Below are positions 1 to 10,827 of a DNA stretch of 64,000 nucleotides, piece by piece (position 1 is the stretch's first letter; every line of letters starts with the position of its first letter). The stretch comes from Warburgia ugandensis. Its lineage: Eukaryota; Streptophyta; Magnoliopsida; Canellales; Canellaceae. A program made the position numbers and the translations under genes. The notes below the pieces were generated by a model. The model worked only from the letters and a program-made list of their open reading frames with translations, was not told the origin of the DNA and made no database searches. Location of the stretch: assembly GCA_035236585.1 (NCBI GenBank), contig CP141135.1:73571057-73635056 (forward strand), in the 5' to 3' direction.

Positions 1-29
1 AGTGGGATTGTTCAAATTGCACGAGTCTT

Positions 30-590
30 ATGAACATGAAGCGTGGAATTCCAAAAACCTTCATGGGTGCTATGTTTGAAAAGGTAACTACTGCCAAGGA
101 GTTCCTTGAGGAAACTGAAAAGCATTTTGCTAAAAATGATAAGGCTAAAACAAGTATGATTCTGTTAAACTTGATTTCAATGAAGTATAAAGGAAAAGAA
201 AACATAAGAGAGTACATCATCGAGATGTCACATCTTGCTTCAAAACTAAAGGCACTAAAGCTAAAATTGTCTGAGGATTTGCTCGTGCATTTAGTTTTGA
301 TTTCTCTTCGTGCACAATTTAGTTAATTTAAGGTCAGTTATAACTGCCAAAAGGACAAATGGTCTCTTAATGAGCTCATTTCTCATTGTGTGCAAGAAGA
401 GGAAAGGCTGAAGCAAGAAAAGACTGAAAGTGCTCACTTGGCAAGTACCTCTAAGGACAAGAACAAGAAAATGAATAAGGATAAAGAAGCTGCAAGCGAT
501 CCACCTCAAAAGAAACAGCAAAAGAAATAGAATGAGGAATTTGACTGTTACTTTTGTAAGAATCCTGGACACATGAAGAAGGATTGCACC
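30..590 (+). pseudogene. copia gag polyprotein, broken
   Basis: One frame from 30 reads a gag capsid domain of the UBN2 type, found in plant copia elements, with in-frame stops at 324-326 and 528-530. Reading through these stops, the same frame reaches a nucleic-acid-binding zinc knuckle with Cys-x2-Cys-x4-His-x4-Cys spacing at 546-587. A lysine/glutamate-rich stretch lies between capsid and knuckle, as is usual for gag. In a live element this protein would package the element RNA in virus-like particles. The two stops look like single-base changes. Confidence 0.85.
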
Positions 591-1109
591 AAAGATCACG
601 CTTGGCATGCAAAGAAAGGTACGCTTTTCACTTTGGTTTGTTATGAGGTTAATTTAACTTCAGTACCTAGAACACACTTAGTGGATAGATTCTGGAGCTA
701 CTACTCACATAAGTGTATCTATGCAGGGTTGCCTAAGTTCTTGAAAGTCAAATGATGATGAAAGATTCATCTATGTGGGCAATGGCAAATCAGTGGAGGT
801 TGAGGCGATAGGGACTTTTAGGTTATTATTAAAGACTGGATATTATTTGGATTTAAAAGAGACATGTTGTACCATCTTTTAGATAGAATTTGGTTTCTAT
901 TTCCATTTTGGACAAATTTGGTTATTCTTGTTTATTTGAAAATAATTAGTTTAGTCTTTTTTTGAATTCAAATATTGTGGGTACTGTTTTTTTGTCTTTT
1001 TATGATAATCTTTATTTACTTGATACTATTGCCTCTTTTAATGAAACCTTACATGTGAGGTCACGTAGTATATAACACAAATTAACCAATGAGAATTCTT
1101 CTTCATTCT

Positions 1110-2056
1110 AGCATAAGCGCTTAAGGCACATATCTCAACAAAGAATTGAAAGACTTGTGTCAGATGGAATTCTTTATCCCCTTGATTTGTCAGACTTTCA
1201 AGTCTGTGTTGAGTGCATTAAGGGGAAACAGACAAACATAAGGAGATTAGATGCCAACAAATCTTCAAATATCTTAGAACTAATACATATGGATATTCGT
1301 TGGTCATTCCCTACGACTTCAAGGAATGGTCAACAATATTTTATTGTGTTCATAGACGATTTGTCGTGTCATGACTACCTTTATCTCATTCATGAGAAGT
1401 CTCAATCACTGGATGTGTTTAAGGCATTCAGGGTTGAAGTTGAGAACCAACTTGGTAAAAGCATTAAGGTTGTTAGATCTGACTGTGGTGGTGAATACTA
1501 CTGTAGATATGACAGATTAGGTGAACAACCTCTAAGGCCATTTGCCAAATTCCTAGAGGAGTGCGGTATCGTCCCACAGTACACCATGCCAGGAACTCCT
1601 AGCATGAATGGTATTGCTGAGAGACAAAACAGAACATTAAAAGACATGGTGAGGAGTATAATTAGTCATAGTACCTTACTAGATCCACTCTGGGGAGAGG
1701 CACTCAAAACTACAACTTACATCCTTAGCAAAGTTCTTATTAAGGCAATGGCTAAAAATCCTTATGAATTATGGACGGGCAAGAAGCCCAATACAAAGCA
1801 TTTATACATTTGGGGTTGTCCAGCTAAGGCAAGGCCATATAGGCCAAATGAAAAGAAAATAGACTCAAGAACAGTCAGCAGCTATTTTGTTGGGCACTCT
1901 GAATGGTCTTGGGGGTACAAATTTTATGATCCACAATCAAGTCTTTCTTTGAGACAAAAAATGCTCAGTTCTTTGAGGATATTGAGTTTGGGGGGGGGGG
2001 GGGAGATAAGGTTAAAGACTTTGTCTTTGAAGAGGAATCTGTTTCTCTTCCTATGA
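1110..2056 (+). pseudogene. copia integrase region
   Basis: An open frame starts at 1157, and its homology begins slightly upstream with the His-His part of the HHCC zinc-binding domain; the Cys pair is in the motif VCVEC. The catalytic triad can be followed: Asp in HMDI, Asp in RSDCGGEY, and Glu in MNGIAERQNRT. The C-terminal GKKPN motif region of plant copia integrases is present. The frame ends in unrelated residues just after a 14-base G run (1990-2003), which probably caused a frameshift. In a live element it would insert the cDNA copy into the chromosome. Confidence 0.88.
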
Positions 2057-2195
2057 TTACTATTGACAATGATCTGCTCCTATTCCTATTGTTGTTCAAG
2101 AAGCAATACCAAAACCACAAGACAATGTTGAAAATCTCTCTAATTAAGGTCAATAGGTTATTCATAGAGAATAAACTCAACAACCTCAAGAACAG

Positions 2196-3213
2196 ATGCC
2201 ATTAAGGAGATCCACTAGAGAAACGAGAAGTACGGTTTCTGATGATTATATCATATTTCTCCAAGAACATGAGGATGACATTGGATTGGTAGAAGATGAT
2301 TCGATCAACTTTCATCAAGCCATGCAAAGTACTAATTCTCAAAAGTGGATTAATGCCATGAATGAAGAGATTAAGTCCATAAAAGACAATGACGTTTGGG
2401 AACTCGTCCCATTGCCTGAAGGTGGGAAGCCTATTGGTTGCAAATGGATATTTAAAACCAATCGGGATTCGAAGGATAATGTGGAGAAATATAAGGCTCA
2501 TCTTGTTGCAAAGGACTTCGCTCAAAAGGAAGGCATTTATTATAATGAGACTTTCTCTTCAGTTTTATTGAAAGACTCTTTTAGGATAATAATGACATTG
2601 GTGGCACATTTTGACCTTGAGTTGCATCATATGGATGTAAAGACTGCATTTCTCAATGGTGACATTGATTAAACAATTTATATGGTGCAGCCAGAAAACT
2701 TTGAGTAGGGAGATGCAAGAAATATGGTTTGCAAATTAAAGAAATTCATCTATGGGCTTAAGCAAGCTTCTCGTCAATGGTATTACAAATTTCATCAAGT
2801 TGTTATCTCATTTGGGTTTGAGATGTTTGCGGTTGATGATTGTATATACTACAAGTTCAGTGGGAGTAAACACATTTTTCTGGTTTTATATGTTGATGAC
2901 ATACTGCTTGCCAGCAATGATATAGCCTTGTTGCACGAAACCAAAAGATTTCTATCAAAGAAATTTGAGATGAAAGATCTTAGAGATGCATCTTTTGTAT
3001 TGGGGATTCAGATACATTGAGATCGCTCTCGGGGTATTCTTGGATTATCACAAAAGGGCTATATTGAGAAGGTACTTAAGAGATTTGGTATGCAAGATTG
3101 TAAACCTGGAGACACCCCTGTTGCCAAGGGAGACAAGTTCAATCTCGACCAATGCCCTAAGAATGATTTTGAAACTAAGGAAATGTAGAAGATTCCCTAT
3201 GCTTCAACAGTAG
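2196..3213 (+). pseudogene. copia reverse transcriptase, broken
   Basis: The segment 2196-2672 carries the RT N-terminal part with the motifs WKWIF-like (CKWIFKTN) and MDVKTAFLNG. In-frame stops at 2670-2672 and about 2707 separate it from 2724-3020, which holds YGLKQASRQWY and the catalytic YVDD (2889-2900). A further stop near 3018 and a frame change precede homology to the connection region, which continues to about 3330 in other frames. At least three stops make it non-coding. Confidence 0.9.
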
Positions 3214-3389
3214 AAAGTCTGATGTATGTTCAAGTTTGTGCACGTCTGGATATTGCATATATTATCGAGATATTAGGGAGATATTTGAGCAATCTGAGAA
3301 TGGATCATTGGAAAGCAGCCAAACTGGTCATGCAGTATCTTTAGTGAACAAAATATTACATGCTCACATGCAGGAGGTCAGATAAGTTA

Positions 3390-3881
3390 GAGATCATTGG
3401 GTATTCCGATTCCGACTTTGCTGGATGCTAAGGTAGTCATAGATCCACTTCAGGTTATATTTATCTACTTGCTGGAGGAGCTATCTCCTGGATGAGTACT
3501 AAGCAGACGCTCATTGCTTCTTCTTCCATGGCAGCAAAGTTTATAGCATGTTATGAGGTATCCAATCATGGAATATTGCTACGAAATTTTGTCATAGGGC
3601 TGCGAATTGTTGATGGAATTGAAAAACCACTTAAGTTATTTTGTGACAATAAGTCAATAGTTTTATATTCCAACAACAATAGGAGCTCGACGAAGTCAAA
3701 GCATATAAACATCAAGTTCTTAGTTGTTAAAAAAAGAGTTCAGAGTGGTCAAGTGTCTATAGAGTATGTTGGCACAAACTCTATGAATGCGGATCTACTT
3801 ACTAAGGGGCTACCACCTAAGGTCTTTCACGAGCATACTGCTCATATGGGTATTGTATCATTTGATGATATACTGGATTAG
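3390..3881 (+). pseudogene. copia RNase H and C-terminal pol region
   Basis: The motif YSDSDFAGC (about 3397-3430) starts the copia RNase H domain and is followed by an in-frame stop. The open part from 3492 reads the usual ISWMSTKQT...SSSMAAKF continuation, then the FCDNKS motif and the ADLLTKGLP terminus, ending with a stop at 3881. In active elements this domain removes the RNA strand during reverse transcription. It lies in its normal place, between RT and the 3' LTR. Confidence 0.87.
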
Positions 3882-4270
3882 TAGGAGTTTGTATTTATAT
3901 GCTTTTCTGTTTTAGACACATCTTGTGCTTATAGATATTTTCTGCAAAAATAAAGTATTCAGTTTTATTTTCACTTTGATTTGGTTTTAATATGATCTCA
4001 TAAGAAATAAAGATGGACCAATTGGAAATAGGCATGCTTGGATCACATTGCAAGTAATTTCCATGCTACATGTCCATACTTGATCTATGTCATTAGGTTA
4101 TGTTAATATATGTGACCATGGATGAATTTAGTTACAATATATGTAACGAAGATCGCCTTGATCATATATTAACAAAATTAATGGACAAGATTGTTCGAAG
4201 ATGTTTTCTAAACATGATAGCAAAGATTTTGAGCTCATAAGATTATATTGTGATATACAATTATAAAGTA

Positions 4271-4273
<3 letters not shown>

Positions 4274-4314
<41 letters not shown>

Positions 4315-4344
4315 TCCAAGTGGGATATTGTTAGATTTTTGGAC

Positions 4345-4383
<39 letters not shown>
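4274..4383. repeat. (TG)20 and (AT)n microsatellites at the copia 3' LTR start
   Basis: A perfect TG run occupies about 4274-4313, just before the purine tract. An AT run occupies about 4349-4383, inside the first 60 bases of the putative 3' LTR. Both are simple sequence repeats and likely length-variable. Confidence 0.95.
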
Positions 4384-4386
<3 letters not shown>

Positions 4387-4790
4387 ATTGTGTATCATAT
4401 GCTATCATATAAGTCTAGCCTATATTAAAAGTGATCTAATAAGGTTTGAAGTTAAATGAACCCAAGTCATCTCACAAAGTATGGACTTTATTATGTGTAG
4501 ATACCTAACATCTTGTTTCTAATTTATGATAGGCTAAAATTAGAAATAAGAAAAGTGTATGTAGTTATAAATTGTACGTATGATTCTTTTTTGACATCCC
4601 ATCATCACAAAAGGAAAATCTCTTTCTCAAGAAAATCATACGCATCAATTTGGAAGATCAAGAACCACAAGATTCAAGAATCACATCTGTTCTCATGGGT
4701 CCAGGTACGTTTCTGCATCTTGTCTATTATTCTTGGTGATTTAACATAAATGATCTTGGTATAATGAAGGTTTTCATCATCAAAGGTATT
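4329..4790 (+). repeat. Putative copia 3' LTR, end not defined
   Basis: It begins with TGTTAG directly after a purine tract, as in copia elements. An AT microsatellite lies near its start. A GTACGTTTCTGC stretch near 4703 resembles the transcribed part of plant copia LTRs. No clear CA terminus or target duplication was identified, so the right boundary is approximate. Confidence 0.5.
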
Positions 4791-4799
4791 TCTTATGTA

Positions 4800-5838
4800 T
4801 AGTTGTTGTTCATGGACTCTAAGAGACTTCCTGATGTCGTTTCAATCAGTCTGTGCGCATATAAAGTCTGCTATAATCTACTGACCGTGTCAATCCTATT
4901 ATTGAGGGGGCTCTTCATTTGAATTCAAAAATCTCTCTGTAGTTCTGTTCCAGTAAGTTCCTTAGTTATGTTCACAAATTAATGAGTTCATTTGGGTGTG
5001 TTCTGGTGGGGTTTTCTGCTCGTGTGATTGAAGTCCAGTGGCCCTGAAGAACTTCATATATGTTTCTCTTTTGAACTCTTAGAAAAACCTTGGTAGTGGC
5101 TCCTTCGGGCTGCTTCACTCCGTGATAACAAATTATGAAAAAGGCTACTCATGAATACGATTTTCTCTCCACTATTGGAAGCTCTGAAGCACAGCTCAAA
5201 CTGTTTAAGGACAACTAGGCCAAGGCTCAACACAGTTTTATCGTGTTAGAACAAACTATCCATGGATAATCTTATCCCTGATTCCAAAATTAGTATCACA
5301 AAACAGAAGCCGTAATCTCTTAAGAGTTAAAAGTACAGAATTGCATGTAATCCAAAGCAGAACCCGGAAGAACCACCTTGGTCTTGCCTCTCCTGGGGCT
5401 GCTTGACACTGGGATCACAAACCAAGGATAATGATTTTGTATCCAGCAATCGGCAGCCATGAAGAGCTGCTGAAACTGCTTAAGAAGAGCTGCTGAAACT
5501 GCTTAAGAACAACCAGACCAAGGTTGTAGCACTCCAAGCGTTTGAACAATTTTATCCAATGTTTTTGGGCTGAAAATGTCAAGGGAATAAATAGCGATTC
5601 ATGGATAATCTTATCCCAGATTTCAATTGCATGCAATGGCAAACAAAATCCGGAATTTCTTTCATTGCTCATGGAAAGATAAAGAAAATGAGAAAATCAG
5701 TAAAATGAGTGTATTTCTAGCTGTAATTTCCTACATGCAGGAGAAACCCAAAGAGAAAATACAGTATTCAACAGAGTATCCAAAAGAAAGAAGGCAGTGA
5801 AGAACAAAGCCGGCCAAGAAATTACCTGACTTCCATGC

Positions 5839-5890
<52 letters not shown>

Positions 5891-5900
5891 ATCGCCGCTG
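4800..5900. repeat. Old segmental duplicate of 14440-14632 plus 17812-18400
   Basis: Stretches here align by eye with two blocks that flank the LINE at 14.6-17.8 kb. Examples are the TTGTTCATGG... block (4806 versus 14487), ...CTATAATC...TCAATCCTAT (about 4870-4902 versus 14550-14580), and the block ending in a purine-rich tract (5640-5840 versus 18240-18390). I estimate roughly 65-75 percent identity. Inside the segment is a short internal duplication (5100-5220 versus 5385-5520). No protein is encoded. On the minus strand the end near 5827 looks like a splice donor, so this may be an old 5' noncoding exon of an F-box gene. Confidence 0.5.
5841..5887. repeat. (GA)n microsatellite
   Basis: An uninterrupted GA run of 47 bases ends the duplicated segment described at 4800-5900. 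The corresponding place in the other copy (about 18378-18394) has a shorter GA run. Confidence 0.97.
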
Positions 5901-6076
5901 ATCTTAGCTTAATCGAAAGATCCTAGACCCTTGATTCATCAACTCAGCATGGAGCTAGGGTCATGTGGACTGTCCGGAGTCATTCACCTCCATTGATGCT
6001 CTACAAATTAAGCAGTCTCAACTGTTTTTGATGGATCCTGGAGATGGATTTTCAAAGTTAAATGGTGATACTGGTG

Positions 6077-6222
6077 CCTGAGATGATATGAGCTGGCTTG
6101 AGACTAAATGAGATTAGATCTGACTTAGGATGACTTGAGTTGGGTTGTGCCTGAGATGATATGTGCTGGCTTGAGATTAAATGAGATTAGATCTGACTTG
6201 GGATGACTTGAGTCGGGTTGGG
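6077..6222. repeat. Two-copy tandem repeat, 73-bp unit
   Basis: The unit starting CCTGAGATGATATG at 6077 is repeated from 6150 with only a few mismatches. Nothing in it looks coding. The surrounding 5900-7140 is AT-rich, with no gene seen. Confidence 0.85.
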
Positions 6223-7138
6223 ATGACCCAAATTTGGTACGACGTGAAGGTAGATGATTGAAAATTTATCTTAAGGGTAAAGCTAATAGAGATGAATGTT
6301 CGTCTAAACTAATCTCAAGCACCACTAACAATAAGATGGGGAGATACCCTTCATCTCAAACCAGCTCAAGTACCACTAACAGTGGTATAGCCCATCTCAG
6401 CTCATCTCATTTAGCCACCTAAAATCTCAGATCATCTTATTTGACAAGATTTGAATTCTTTTTTAGCTATAAATCACTCAAACTTCAAATGGTTTAAAGA
6501 TCAGGCTTCGGGATTCCAGATTTGAGAACTAATTTTTTAAACTCCAATAAAGAGAGCATGATACTTGGTTTTAAATCTTGTTGGTGAAAAGCCCCCGTTA
6601 TCTTTTTTGAGGAGATACAAATCTCTTGCAAACAATACTTTAGTCTTTAAACTATTATATTTTTACTTTGGCCCTTAAATAATATTTTGTAAAAAATTAT
6701 TCTAAAACATTATAAAATGCATTGCAGGGCCCACTTTGGATGTATGTTGATGTTTGTTGACGCCTGTATATAGACGTTGGACGGAAGGATTAATGATAAA
6801 AAAATATCCAATAGTTGAAGGACTAATTCTTTTAACAAAAAATTGTAACAAAATAGTTCAATATAGTAAATTATACTTTTTCCTTCTTCTTTTTTTATAT
6901 ATTTATTATAATGACTTTTTTATGAGATCTAAGCTATTCATTTTGTTGAGAACGGCTCAAATAGGTTATATAACAACTCTTTATTATTTCACAGACCAAG
7001 TTAACTGATTTGAATCCTCCAAATACATTGATTTCTTTGGGCTCCTTAGTTTTTGTACAACGAACAGATGAACGGTTCAGATATTTTAAAGAAAATCGTC
7101 ATGCATGAAAAAAGTGGGCATCTACTTCTTCACACGTG

Positions 7139-7142
<4 letters not shown>

Positions 7143-7206
<64 letters not shown>
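7143..7206. repeat. (CT)32 microsatellite upstream of inhibitor gene
   Basis: This is a 64-base CT run followed by short TG and TA runs. It lies about 0.6 kb upstream of the inhibitor gene and between two unrelated repeats. Confidence 0.97.
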
Positions 7207-7218
<12 letters not shown>

Positions 7219-7380
7219 GTGTGTGTATTATCTAACTGTAACGAGCCTTAAGATGGATTCTCAAAGCTGAAAAGGTAGTACCAATTGACAATGTTATATC
7301 CAAAAACTTGTTGATATGTAAGAAGAGTACGTTTGCATGGAAATATACTCTCTCTCTCTCTCGTGCGTGCATGTGAAGGT

Positions 7381-7551
7381 AAAAGGGGGCAGCTCCGGTA
7401 CAAGAAGTTCTCGCCTATGTAGAGTCTGAAAAAGGAGTGAACCACAAGGGCCTAAAATATGCAGCCTTACCTTGCATTTTGCAAGAGGCTGTTTCAACAC
7501 CTTGAACCCGTGACCTTAAAGTCACACAAGGGCAACTTTTACCATGCGCGC
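7381..7551 (-). mobile_element. Au-type SINE, copy 1 (minus)
   Basis: Read on the minus strand, this matches the SINE described at 10060-10240. It has the RNA polymerase III box-B-like GGGTTCAAGG region, the CCTCTTGCAAAATGCAAGGTAAGGCTGC middle part and a 3' end ending in CCCTTTT. It is diverged at both ends. It lies about 270 bp upstream of the inhibitor gene start, so it may have entered its upstream region. Confidence 0.8.
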
Positions 7552-7766
7552 ATGTAAAGGTGCAGTTACTAATTGGTTTGAAGTCTTCAAACAAAAGAGT
7601 TTTTCTTCGGAGATCAGTTGGCAGTTACACCCTTGGCAATCCGCTTAGGCTGCAAGGTCTCCTTTTCCGAACGTTTGAATTAGTAAACATAAATAGGTGG
7701 CCTTATTCATTCAAACTTCAAAGGAACAAGAGTTGCCGGATCAAAAGGGCTCTATTTTCTTCATTC

Positions 7767-7774
7767 TATAAATA
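7767..7774 (+). promoter_or_regulatory. TATA box of inhibitor gene
   Basis: TATAAATA lies 58 bases before the ATG at 7825. This places transcription start near 7798-7805, giving a short leader of about 25 bases. Position and sequence fit a plant TATA promoter. Confidence 0.6.
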
Positions 7775-7824
7775 ACCACCTAGTTTCCTGCAATTCTTTT
7801 CATTGAAAGAAGATCGAGAGAGCC

Positions 7825-8134
7825 ATGGACCCTCACTCTCAATGCACTTGCAGTGGTAAGTGCTACACTTTGTTTTTTCCTTTTTCTGGAGTCCTTTGAG
7901 GATTAACTCTAATTTATGATTGAAATGGTGATGCTTAAAGGCAAAAACTCATGGCCGGAGCTGCTGGGTCAAGATGGGGAGGTCGCCAAAGCGACGATTG
8001 AGAAAGAGAATCCTCAAGTGGAGGCCATGATTCTGTATGATGGGTTCGATGAGGCTCATGATTTTGTGCCCAACAGGGTCCGGATTTGGGTCGACGGAGA
8101 AGACATTGTGGTGGGTGTGCCCATGATTGGTTAG
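7825..8134 (+). CDS. Potato inhibitor I family serine protease inhibitor, two exons
   Basis: Exons 7825-7855 and 7941-8134, with an 85-base GT-AG intron that splits a Gly codon, give a 74-residue protein. It has the family landmarks: SWPELLG (14-20), the RVRIWVD strand (56-62) and the C-terminal VPMIG. The family inhibits subtilisin- and chymotrypsin-like serine proteases and is often wound- or pathogen-induced. No signal peptide is visible, so it is probably cytosolic. Aligned with barley CI-2, the reactive-site loop reads Asp-Glu-Ala-His|Asp-Phe, with P1 His50 and P1' Asp51. Ala instead of the usual Thr at P2 is unusual. The two loop-supporting arginines (Arg56, Arg58) are kept. The length fits the family (about 70 residues). 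The short N-terminal exon has two cysteines (Cys7, Cys9). The gene looks intact. Confidence 0.92.
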
Positions 8135-10050
8135 AATTTAGATCAAAAAGTTATTTTTACTTAAGTCATGTATAATTATATTTCTGGTTGTACGAAAGGA
8201 TGCCCACACAATTTGGAACTAGCTGGTTAATTAGTGAAACTTTTTTACCATTCACAAAAACAATGCCCACAAATGAAACTTGTTGAACAAAGGTTTGATA
8301 CATTTAACAAATGTCTAATGCAGTTGGTCACAAACAACTCGACATCATCCTTCAAACAAGCTTCGTTGCAGGGTCAAGTCATCAGATTCCTTATTAGTAG
8401 CCACAACTAACAAGTATCATATCAGTTCTAGAATGATGAGGTGCATTGAGATTGGCCATAACCCAAAACCAAGCACTGTGACTAAGGTGTCAAAACTCAA
8501 AATGCAAATGTGGATGTTTCAAGGAGTTGACGCCGACGAAAATGCAGTTTAACATGGATAATGCTGATAAATGCATTTTTTTTTATAAAAAAAAAATTGA
8601 AAGAAAAATCCAAAACTCCACAAAAACACTCGAGTCTTATGTGCAAAATGCAGAACCAAGATGGTTTACCTTATTTTCATGCCCTTGCTAGCTCAAAGAA
8701 AGTCTAGCAGGATTTTACTTGATTACAATCCAACTCTTTCAAGCTCGGTGTTAGTCCAGCACAAGTTTGCAAGGCTTTGTCAAAACTCAAAGCTAACTCT
8801 TTGTTACTCGACTATTTCTCAGCTTGACACCCGAGGTTTCCCATTGGCAAGGCTACTATAATCCTGTTTTTTTGCATATATGCCAGATTAGTAAGGAATA
8901 ATCCGGTGTAATCACATAAATAGTGGATTACATAACCTAGGCCAACTAGGCACTTCGGATTGTGGAATCAGTTTTTCAAGGCATTACAACTGCAACACGG
9001 TCAAATTACTTCACTGCTGAGCGCATATTCAAAATGCACTTCAAAGAAGGGTCAGGGTGGTGCAAGAACAGGCTGTTATTGCAGTAATCACTACAGACTG
9101 CTGAAGGATCAATAGAGCACCAACAAAGAGCTTAACATTCATGGGCTTAAGAAAAAAAAAGCACACAGTAACACAACATGAGCATATCATCAAATTCCTT
9201 CCTGAGCGTTAGAAATAGCAAACCGCAATAGAAATTCCGATGGTTCCCTGACGTCTACCAGAACAGAATTCCGAGTTGAGCAAGTGTTACGCTACTCAGC
9301 ATCCATAACAATATCCAAAAACAACCACAGAGTTCTTCAGAAATCTGAAAGTGCAGTAATGACCGGAGATTACATTTGGTTAATGGCCTACCTCAAATAC
9401 AGTACAGAAGATGAGTGCTTCGGAGCACATAATTATAGGCCTGTGTACTGATATACACAAACACATAGGATGTGTCACTTCTTGTTCAAGGAGTCTACCC
9501 GCATCTTAAAAATTCCTTTATACATTCAGAGTTATGTTATTTCAGACATTTTTTTCGTTTGATTCAACCAAACAAGCTGAAGTTTCTGTTTCCCACTGAA
9601 ATACAGTCGACAGTACAGCCTGTGTTTCAGTATTAAACGCAGAACATGTCAAAGAAAACTAACTGTTATTTCAAAGATATGCTGTGTAGATGCAAAATCA
9701 AGTTACTGTTCCAGTTCTTCAGTGCTCTGTTACTTGGCCCGTAGTAAAAATTGTTGATATACGAAACTTCAGGAGAGCACTAATCAAGATAAAGCTTACA
9801 GTAACAGAAGTTATCATCATCAAATTGTTTGGCGATGGCAGCAACTAGCAAAATGAGACTAAAATAGAACTTGGTCGGGCTGTCACATCTACCACAAAGG
9901 ACCTGGAGCTCAATGAGTGCTATATACTAAGAGTCCATGGAAATATCAAAGAGACAACCATAGAGTTCCTCTTGGAAATCCAATAGTACAGTATACATGA
10001 GCAGAATGGGCTTCAACCAGTCCAATTTGGATTCTGTATCAATAGACTTT
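8135..10050. other. Intergenic, no gene recognised
   Basis: AT-rich DNA without a convincing reading frame. Short phrases in 8950-10050 (for example GAGCACCAACAAAGAGCTTA near 9115) resemble the repeat at 22.1-23.1 kb. It may be a more decayed relative of that region, also downstream of an F-box gene. Confidence 0.5.
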
Positions 10051-10258
10051 CTGCACAAAGGGGAGCCTTGGCGCAATGGTAAAAGTTATGGTCATGTGAC
10101 CTTGAGGTCATGGGTTCAAGGCATGGAAACAGCCTCTTGCAAAAATACAAGGTAAGGCTGCATACTATAGGCCCCTGTGGACCGCCCCTTCCCCGAACCC
10201 AGCATAGGCAGGAGCTTCATGCACCGGGGCTGCCCTTTTTATCAGTAGAATTTCTGCA
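10038..10258 (+). mobile_element. Au-type SINE, copy 2, with target duplication
   Basis: The SINE body is 10060-10240. It starts GGGAGCCTTGGCGCAATGG, a tRNA-like box A, and has box B GGGTTCAAGG at about 10113. A conserved body follows and it ends in CCCTTTTT. It is flanked by an imperfect 18-base direct repeat: ATCAATAGACTTTCTGCA at 10038-10055 and ATCAGTAGAATTTCTGCA at 10241-10258. This is the expected duplication from LINE-driven insertion. Such tRNA-derived SINEs are non-coding. Confidence 0.9.
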
Positions 10259-10827
10259 AATGCAGTTTCCAGTTCGAACTTGAGAGGTCACTGCACCGCA
10301 ACTTGTTTGGAATGATGGTTGTAATGAGTAAGATCCATTTCATTTTAAGCAAAGGGTCATCACACTGCACACAGACACACGCGCATGGATAGACACTGGC
10401 ATCCTTCAGAACTTTATTATGCACATTCAGCCTGAATGGGATGACATGAAATGCCAGAATAGTGAGGTGCACACGGTAGAATGACCATAATGAATCAACC
10501 ATTGTTAATCATGAGAAATACGGGCATATGAGTTTTGTGTGGTGTTTGTGCACATAGATCTTGGTTTGTAATTATTGTATACATTAGTGTCAGTTCCAAC
10601 AAGCTGCTAGCAACCTACAAGAAGAAGAACCAAATAGGCATGTTTAAGAAAATACTCAATTTCTAGCACTTTACATAAATGCAAGAGACTACTCAAATGT
10701 CAAGCTCTTTACAGCAGCACATCAAACCAGTTCTCTCAAGGATCATTACGTGAATTGAAGCCTTTCACTTGGCAAATAGCTTGAAATCTGGAGAAGCAGA
10801 GGTGCATCAAGCAAACTTTTGAGTTGG

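Larger units (their letters stand above)
1..4790 (+). mobile_element. Degenerate Ty1/copia LTR retrotransposon, 5' LTR outside window
   Basis: In order on the plus strand: gag with a CCHC zinc knuckle (546-587), a remnant protease region (about 640-850), integrase, reverse transcriptase with YVDD (2889-2900) and RNase H ending at 3881. The order integrase before reverse transcriptase is diagnostic of Ty1/copia. A purine-rich tract (about 4317-4327) precedes TGTTAG at 4329, which I take as the start of the 3' LTR. Many stops and frameshifts show that the copy cannot move on its own. The 5' LTR lies left of the window. The 3' LTR end was not found; it should be before about 4800, where a different repeat begins. 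Confidence 0.9.

Noticed and set aside
4128..4319. Minus-strand frame rich in His-Thr
   Set aside because: Produced by the TG microsatellite.
7053..7235. Plus-strand frame rich in Leu-Ser
   Set aside because: Produced by the CT microsatellite.
10060..10132. Possible tRNA gene (box A and box B present)
   Set aside because: It is the head of a SINE; no cloverleaf or anticodon arm can be folded by eye.
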